DNA of 64,000 nt from Antedon mediterranea. Taxonomy: Eukaryota > Echinodermata > Crinoidea > Comatulida > Antedonidae. The notes beneath the pieces are model-generated. The model saw only the letters and a list, made by a program, of their open reading frames with translations. It searched no databases and had not been told where the DNA came from. Made by a program: the position numbers and the translations under genes. Location of the stretch: NCBI RefSeq assembly GCF_964355755.1, contig NC_092670.1, forward strand, positions 33,839,795 to 33,903,794, in the 5' to 3' direction. Position 1 is the first letter of the stretch; each line of letters opens with the position of its first letter. Below, in pieces: positions 58,686 to 64,000 of the stretch.

Positions 58686-58716
58686 CTCCAGAGTTTTGCT
58701 AGATAATGTGAAGGGG
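58686..58716. repeat. Inverted partial copy of the 72-bp unit
   Basis: CCAGAGTTTTGCTAGATAAT plus GTGAAGG is the reverse complement of the unit's CTTTCACATAATCTAGCAAA region. It could pair with the last units to form a hairpin at the array edge. Confidence 0.75.
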
Positions 58717-58892
58717 ATAACATAATTACAAACTGATTTATAAGTTTATGTGAGAACTAGCATGCACTGATGTTTGGAACTCATATTTGTTTCAGATACA
58801 GGCTAAAAAAACACTTCTTCCTATCTGTATTGGCATTCCAAGTCAATTGTTTGCTTTGAGCCTAAACAAATTTCCCACACACAGCCATCTAT

Positions 58893-61800
58893 TTAGTTGA
58901 GCTCAATGTCGATATGAATCTCATCGCCATCCACCATATTGTATCGGCTCAGTGGAAGAGACTCTAAAAACAGTTCCTCATAATCATCGTCTTCCATTGC
59001 TGCAGAATTCTTCTTGGAAATGTGGAAGAGACGCATCATACTAAAAAAAAATACATAAATTTACAGTTATTGTTTCTTTGTTTAGTATTCTATTACCCGG
59101 TATATTATTTTTATTCGTAAAACTGAATGTAAGCGTAATATACTGTAGGTACTGTATGACACGCCATGTGTGCAATAATATTTTTTTTATAAATATTAAT
59201 TTTAATCACCATATAGAACCTATACTAAGCATTTATATAAATGAGGTATACAGGGTCAATGACCTCCAGAAACTTGTGCTTCATAGTACAAGTGAAAAGA
59301 AAAAGGGTCAAATTTTAAGTTCTACAAACTTACTTTGGTGGCATTCGCAGTGTACCTGCACAGATTTTTTTCAGTTTCCCAACCGAATCTTTTGTTTGCA
59401 TTTCTATAGTTTTGATACATTTATCATTCATCATTAAAGAAAGTCTGGCTGACGACTGGAAACCCTTAGCGAGATCTAGGTCTTTTGCTGGAACTACTTT
59501 ACCTGAAAAATAATACACAACAATGTGATAATGTAGTTTCAGGATTTGTAAAAGAAGTTCCAACTCAACTTCAATGAAATAAGAAATACTGTACACTTTT
59601 GGAAAGACTGTCAGAATGAATTCGTAATATTAAAGTCTGTCAGAATGAATAATAATATTTAATAATAATAGAACATTCTAGTTTTGGCAAAATTGAATGA
59701 TATTGATTTTTTATATTTTTTGAAAAACTATTAATATTATGTTATAATGCACCCTCTGTTTGAAAAATCCTACATAATATATTTGTGGCCACAACCCCTG
59801 AACAGGAAAAATACATATTGAACATATTGAAGTTTTGCATGGGAAAATCAATGTGTTGATATAGAGTTTGCTGTACACCATGTATGTATGTACACCAAAT
59901 AATATTTTTAAACAAGACACTAAGGTGAGGTAACGTATCAATCACACAACAAAAAACATTTTTTTAATTAGATTATAGCTTCTTACCATACTTTTCAATA
60001 AGCTTGTAATATCGACTTGGAGGTTCAGCTTTATCGTTAAAGTACCTGATATAAAACCGTTCCGATTCTTCATGTTCTTCTGGGCCGACTTCACTACCAT
60101 TGAGTAACTTGATTTTTGGAAGACTAAGAAAGTAAAAGTGGCAGCTCTGTGATACTTTATAGTTCCTTAATTGTGTACATTGTTTGCTTGATATGTGACT
60201 TTCTATTCTACACTACCACTATTTTGCAATACACATAGTAAAAAACTAATCAGAAATTCCTCAATTACAGTAGGCCTATACTACCTAAGGGTTCCAAATA
60301 ACTATACTTAGGTTTAAATTAGGTTAAAATGATACAAACCTGGCTAAAATCATTCTCCTTCTGTCCTCCATGGAAGTGAATTCACTGCCCAGCGGTACAT
60401 TCTGAAAAGTGTATACAAAACTTAATTAAATGTTAAGACAAAATGACGCTGTCATAAAAGTGTAGATAAAAACTGAATAAAAATTGTAAAAAAGTTAAGT
60501 TATTTACCTGTATCTTGAAAGAATACAAGTTTGGAAACTTATTTGCTTCCTCCAAATCCACCCAGTTAGCTATTTTTGTCTCACTCATGCATAAAACTTT
60601 GAGACCTGGAAATGGGGGTGGGTCATCATCTTTGTCATCCTCTAAAGGAATAGCTCTTTCAGAAGAAGCTGGATTGTCTACTTGAGAGTCAACAGAACTT
60701 TCAGTGAAAATCGTGTTTGGTAGGTACCTCGAATTATCAGTGGTTTGCTGGCATATGCATACGTGTTTATCAAGTGAAAGGGAGTGATTCGGACATGTTT
60801 GCTCTCCTATCCATGTCTCGGGACTAGACCATTGGTGAGCCAGGGCATCCTGAAAATCTGCAGCACATTTTGTTATAAGGTCATCTACAAGCTGACCAAT
60901 TTCCAAATCTTTTTCATCGTAATCTGACCCTGCACTTCCGTAACATGAATCCGAGTCCGAAACATTTTTAAATAATGTTTGTTTCCTCTGTAATGCAAAT
61001 GGAATATTCCTGGTCTGCTTTTGTTCAATCTGTTTGGGTTTTACTATAGCTGTCAGCCTCCTTGGAGATTGTACTTTTTTGACAGGGCTGTAGACAATGT
61101 TTTGAACAGGATTTCCAGACAAAATCAAAGTTTGTAGTGAGGCAATACCAGACAGTTTTGAAATTTCCTCCCATCTAAAAAAAACAAATAAAATTACAAT
61201 ATAAACAAATCATATTTTTCGTTCTCGTAAACCTTGGTTCCAAATGTCAACATCCATCACAAGTTTGACCAATCATGACGCAATGGATCATCCAAACTGT
61301 CGCTTGTGATTAGTCAACTCACTTGCGTTGCTCCTACGACATTGCATTGGTGGGAACCAAGCTCTGAAACACTTTATTACACAATTTATTTTAGGAGGGA
61401 CCTGATTTATCAAAGGAGCTTAGTAAAGAATTCATCTTAACTTTGTTTTAAGCAAATGACTTTGCTCAAGTCAGTTTTCAAAATAAGCTAAGCAAATATT
61501 TTTGCATATTTCTTTTCTTTAATCCTAGACGATGAAGTCCATGCTATAAGATAAAAGGTTTGATAAATAAAGCCTCGGGTTTCACTTAAGAACTTTACTA
61601 AATTGTTTGTATTTTTATAATTGTACATACATTAGCATTTGAACCTGTTTGTATATTGATATAAATTAAAGATGTAAAAAAATGAAAAATAAAGATTAAT
61701 TAAATCAGACTTTGAATACCTTATTTTGTAGTTAATATAAAGTTATCACTTCCATAGAAAAAAAACGGAAAAAAAATAATGTTTTCACTTGTAAACTGAC

Positions 61801-63279
61801 AAAATAAATGGTTAAATTCAATAAAAAATCCATTGGCTGGCTGCCAATTTGACAATTTTTTGCTTTAAATTACATTTTTTTCAGGTAAATACATTTTTTT
61901 TAGACCCAATTTTTGGTCAAAGTGGATAACTATTACGTCACATTAAAATGGAATATTCAACAAAGTTTTTTTTAGGAATTATTTTTTCAGGAGGACAATA
62001 CATTTTATAGTTATTTTTTAATTTTATAGAACTTGAAATTTTATTGCAATTTTTTTACTGTATCTTTATAGTAGTTTTTATAAATGTTGTAATGTATGTA
62101 TTTTTGTACTATTTGTATTGTCGAGGGCCTCAATAATCAGCTTTGCTGGATAGGCTACCCTCATGAAACATGGTTCAATAAAATTGACTTGATTGATAAT
62201 TTGTCAATGTGACCCCCACTAATATAGAAAATAACAATTATTATTAGTAGTACTCGACCTCTCTAGTATTAAATATATTTTGTATGCTGTAGTGAGTCTA
62301 TTGTAGTTACCGTTTTAAACAGTTGTGGTTGAGTCTCATACACTCCAGTCCTTTAAAACAACTTGCAAGCTCATTTGGTTCGATATTAATAGAATGATAA
62401 TCTACAAAACAATGTAAACAAAAATAATTAAATTGTATACTTTAATAAATTAAAAGAAAATGCTTATCGGAAAATTCAGGGAAGTTTAAAATGTGTAGAA
62501 AAAAGATATAACACCACTTTAATATGCAGGCACCTGTCATGTCCAACATCCGTGTTGTGACGAAACAATAGTCACAAGAAAAGTGTTTGTATTTAGTCAA
62601 ATTTCCAAGAATAACCAAAGTAGAATTCATTCAAATATCCTCAGTGACATCCTGTTCACATGAAAAACATACAGTAAGATGCTCCTATACAAATCTTAAG
62701 CTCTGTCTACACTACCAAACTAGTTTGACAAAAAGAAAGTGTTATGGCCCAAATATGGTAGTGATATGACATAATCATGTCCATATAATATGGGCACATC
62801 AAATGTTTTTGTAACATAAGCTTTGATAGTGTAGACAAGCTTTACACTAAGTTATTGGGAGTTTTTTTGTCATGAGAAGACATACTGTAGGATAGGATTT
62901 GAATCTAGGAACCTGGAATTGGTAGCCTAGCACCTTAACCACCACAAAACTACAAAGAGGGCATTATTATATTGTTTGAAGGTTTGCATGGCGAAATCAA
63001 ATGTTGATATAAAGTTTGTGGTACACCACGTATATTAGTTCTGAACTGTTGAGTTTCGATCAATATGCTTTGATCATCCTCTCCTCAATAATGCAATTTA
63101 GCATAAAAAGAAAGGCATGTACAAAATAATAACTGCTTACTATTATAGAACAAATGAATATCTCGTAAGGCAGGTAGGTGGTGCGCTAAGTTTACAACTT
63201 CTTGCCAACGTACTCCTGTGTTGTTCAAAACGATTGAGTTCAGCTTACAATGATCATGGTCAAGATTCTGCAGACAACG
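58893..63279 (-). CDS. TBCEL: Tubulin-specific chaperone cofactor E-like protein, 5' partial
   Basis: Minus-strand exons, 5' to 3': 63141-63279, 62311-62401, 60508-61174, 60340-60401, 59987-60123, 59334-59502, 58893-59040 (stop 58893-58895). Phases agree at every junction; 470 residues are visible. Leucine-rich repeats come first (LNSIVLNNTGVRWQEV, LRLNHNCLKRWEEI, LQTLILSGNP, LKVLCMSETKIANW). Then follows the LRR cap with EFTSMEDRRRMILAR, LLNGSEV and ERFYIRYF, then a ubiquitin-like domain ending NMVDGDEIHI. The family acts on tubulin heterodimers in the cytoplasm and can destabilise microtubules. The LRR exon contains an unusual insertion of about 160 residues (60610-61098), acidic and disordered. 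The first exon's acceptor could also be 12 bases further in (63267). Upstream exons lie outside the window. The C-terminal order excludes TBCE proper. Confidence 0.92.
61229..61365. mobile_element. Hairpin MITE copy in TBCEL intron
   Basis: Ends CTTGGTTCC ... GGAACCAAG with internal GACCAATCA / TGATTAGTC and CTTGCGTTGCTCC blocks, a divergent member of the 26520/39080 family. Confidence 0.65.
61700..62010 (-). repeat. Dispersed about 300-bp repeat, minus copy
   Basis: This matches 27655-27935 in the same orientation (CAGACTTTGAATA, TCACTTCCATAGAAAAAAAA, CATTGGCTGGC, CAGGAGGACAATA shared). Confidence 0.7.
62090..62205 (+). repeat. Possible LINE 3' end fragment
   Basis: GGCTACCCTCATGAAACATG followed by GTTCAATAAAATTGACTTGATTG looks like a LINE 3' end with AATAAA and a short tandem tail. 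No coding part is attached. Confidence 0.35.
62700..62840. mobile_element. MITE with AGCTCTGTCTACACTA ends
   Basis: Ends GCTCTGTCTACACTACC and, inverted, GCTTGTCTACACTATC. TTAA precedes the left end and TTTA follows the right end. Interior inverted blocks (ATGGTAGTGATATGACAT) pair partly. It lies in the TBCEL intron. Confidence 0.65.
62885..62955 (-). mobile_element. tRNA-derived SINE head
   Basis: On the minus strand, TTTGTGGTGGTTAAGGTGCT (box A-like) and GGTTCCTAGATTCAAATCC (box B-like) lie at tRNA spacing. Confidence 0.55.
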
Positions 63280-63309
63280 CTGTCAACAGAATGTTTCAAA
63301 AATGAGCTT

Positions 63310-64000
63310 TAATATAAATAGAGAAATAACCTGTGAATTGCAGCCTACTTGGCTGAATTGCACACACAGGTGTGGACGACACGTACCACAACTTTCTACT
63401 CCCTAGGGGTCCCTTCGTGTCGAGTGCTGCCACCAAATGGCGCCTGTTCACAACGACAGGAACTGAATGGACCAGTATACCGGGGTAACCCCCACTCTTC
63501 CGAAAGATGTACCGGGTTTTTAAAAGTGCACACAAGCCAGATGTGTACACAGGACATTTAGTTTTAAGTCCTTATCCGCCGGGAAAACTCCCACCACCAG
63601 AACAATGGTCAAGAAGTGGGTCTGGGTATGAAATTTAAGGACAATTAGGCTGGGATCATACTCAGATTTCATTAACAATGGAATTTACCAAAGTCATATT
63701 TTTAATTTTAGCATAAATTAGGAGTAAGGTGGTGAGGTAAGGTGGGATTTATATTCAACCTAGGATTATACTCGTACCATTTATTCGGTACTAATTATTC
63801 ATAAAAAAAAAAACAGAACTTGATCTGCAGTTCATATTAGAACTCACACAAAAAATTAGGCACATACAGTACACATAAAACATATTTAAACAACACTGCT
63901 ACAAACAGCTAATTTACATAGGAAGCATGAACAGTATGGCAACCAAAAAGGGCATTACATCACAACCAAAATAAAGTATGACCTAATGTATCAGTTACAG
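63310..64000. other. TBCEL upstream intron or flank, no exon recognised
   Basis: 63330-63375 resembles the flank and unit of the minisatellite at 33406 (GCAGCCTACTTGGCTGAATTGC then GGTGTGGAC, broken here). I found no convincing further TBCEL exon before the window ends. Confidence 0.35.

Overview
The window is AT-rich metazoan nuclear DNA with spliced genes (GT-AG introns, AATAAA signals), several non-LTR retrotransposons, and many MITE-like and foldback elements. Short secreted Link-domain and C-type-lectin/FG-GAP proteins, TU-like foldback elements built of about 16-bp subrepeats, and many TAGGCCTA-type words suggest a marine deuterostome invertebrate, most likely an echinoderm. The taxon is inferred, not proven.

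Layout. 1-2.8 kb: two LINE fragments. 3.1-9.7 kb: repeat-dense DNA (a degenerate GTACGAGTTGG repeat, a TIR element with tetranucleotide arrays, tandem duplications). 10.2-17.5 kb: two tandem paralogues encoding small secreted proteins, each a signal peptide, a coiled coil ending in a Cys-x-Cys motif, and one Link (hyaluronan-binding type) domain. 20.2-24.5 kb and 30.1-35.2 kb: two tandem paralogues encoding a signal peptide, a low-complexity stalk and a six-unit FG-GAP/VCBS propeller. The first also carries a complete C-type lectin domain on phase-1 exons. The second instead has five consecutive 48-nt phase-1 micro-exons, each encoding one 16-residue stalk repeat. 36.4-39.7 kb: an unrecognised basic, disordered protein gene with an RFX X-box-like palindrome upstream.

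41.9-55.9 kb: two housekeeping genes head to head, POLR3K (minus; RNA polymerase III) and SNRNP25 (plus; minor spliceosome). The same pair lies divergently next to each other in the human genome. The space between their start codons is mostly filled by a 1.4-kb foldback transposon with an 8-bp target duplication. POLR3K intron 2 carries a TA-flanked element with a pogo/Tigger relic that was invaded by a LINE. SNRNP25 intron 1 holds a three-level nest: a 2.86-kb foldback inside a LINE inside a TA-flanked TIR element. 57.7-58.7 kb: a 72-bp minisatellite. 58.9-63.3 kb: TBCEL on the minus strand (tubulin chaperone cofactor E-like; 5' end outside the window).

The gene models were assembled by hand from splice sites, intron phase and protein similarity. 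Every exon junction quoted keeps the reading frame. UTR limits and transcription starts are inferred.
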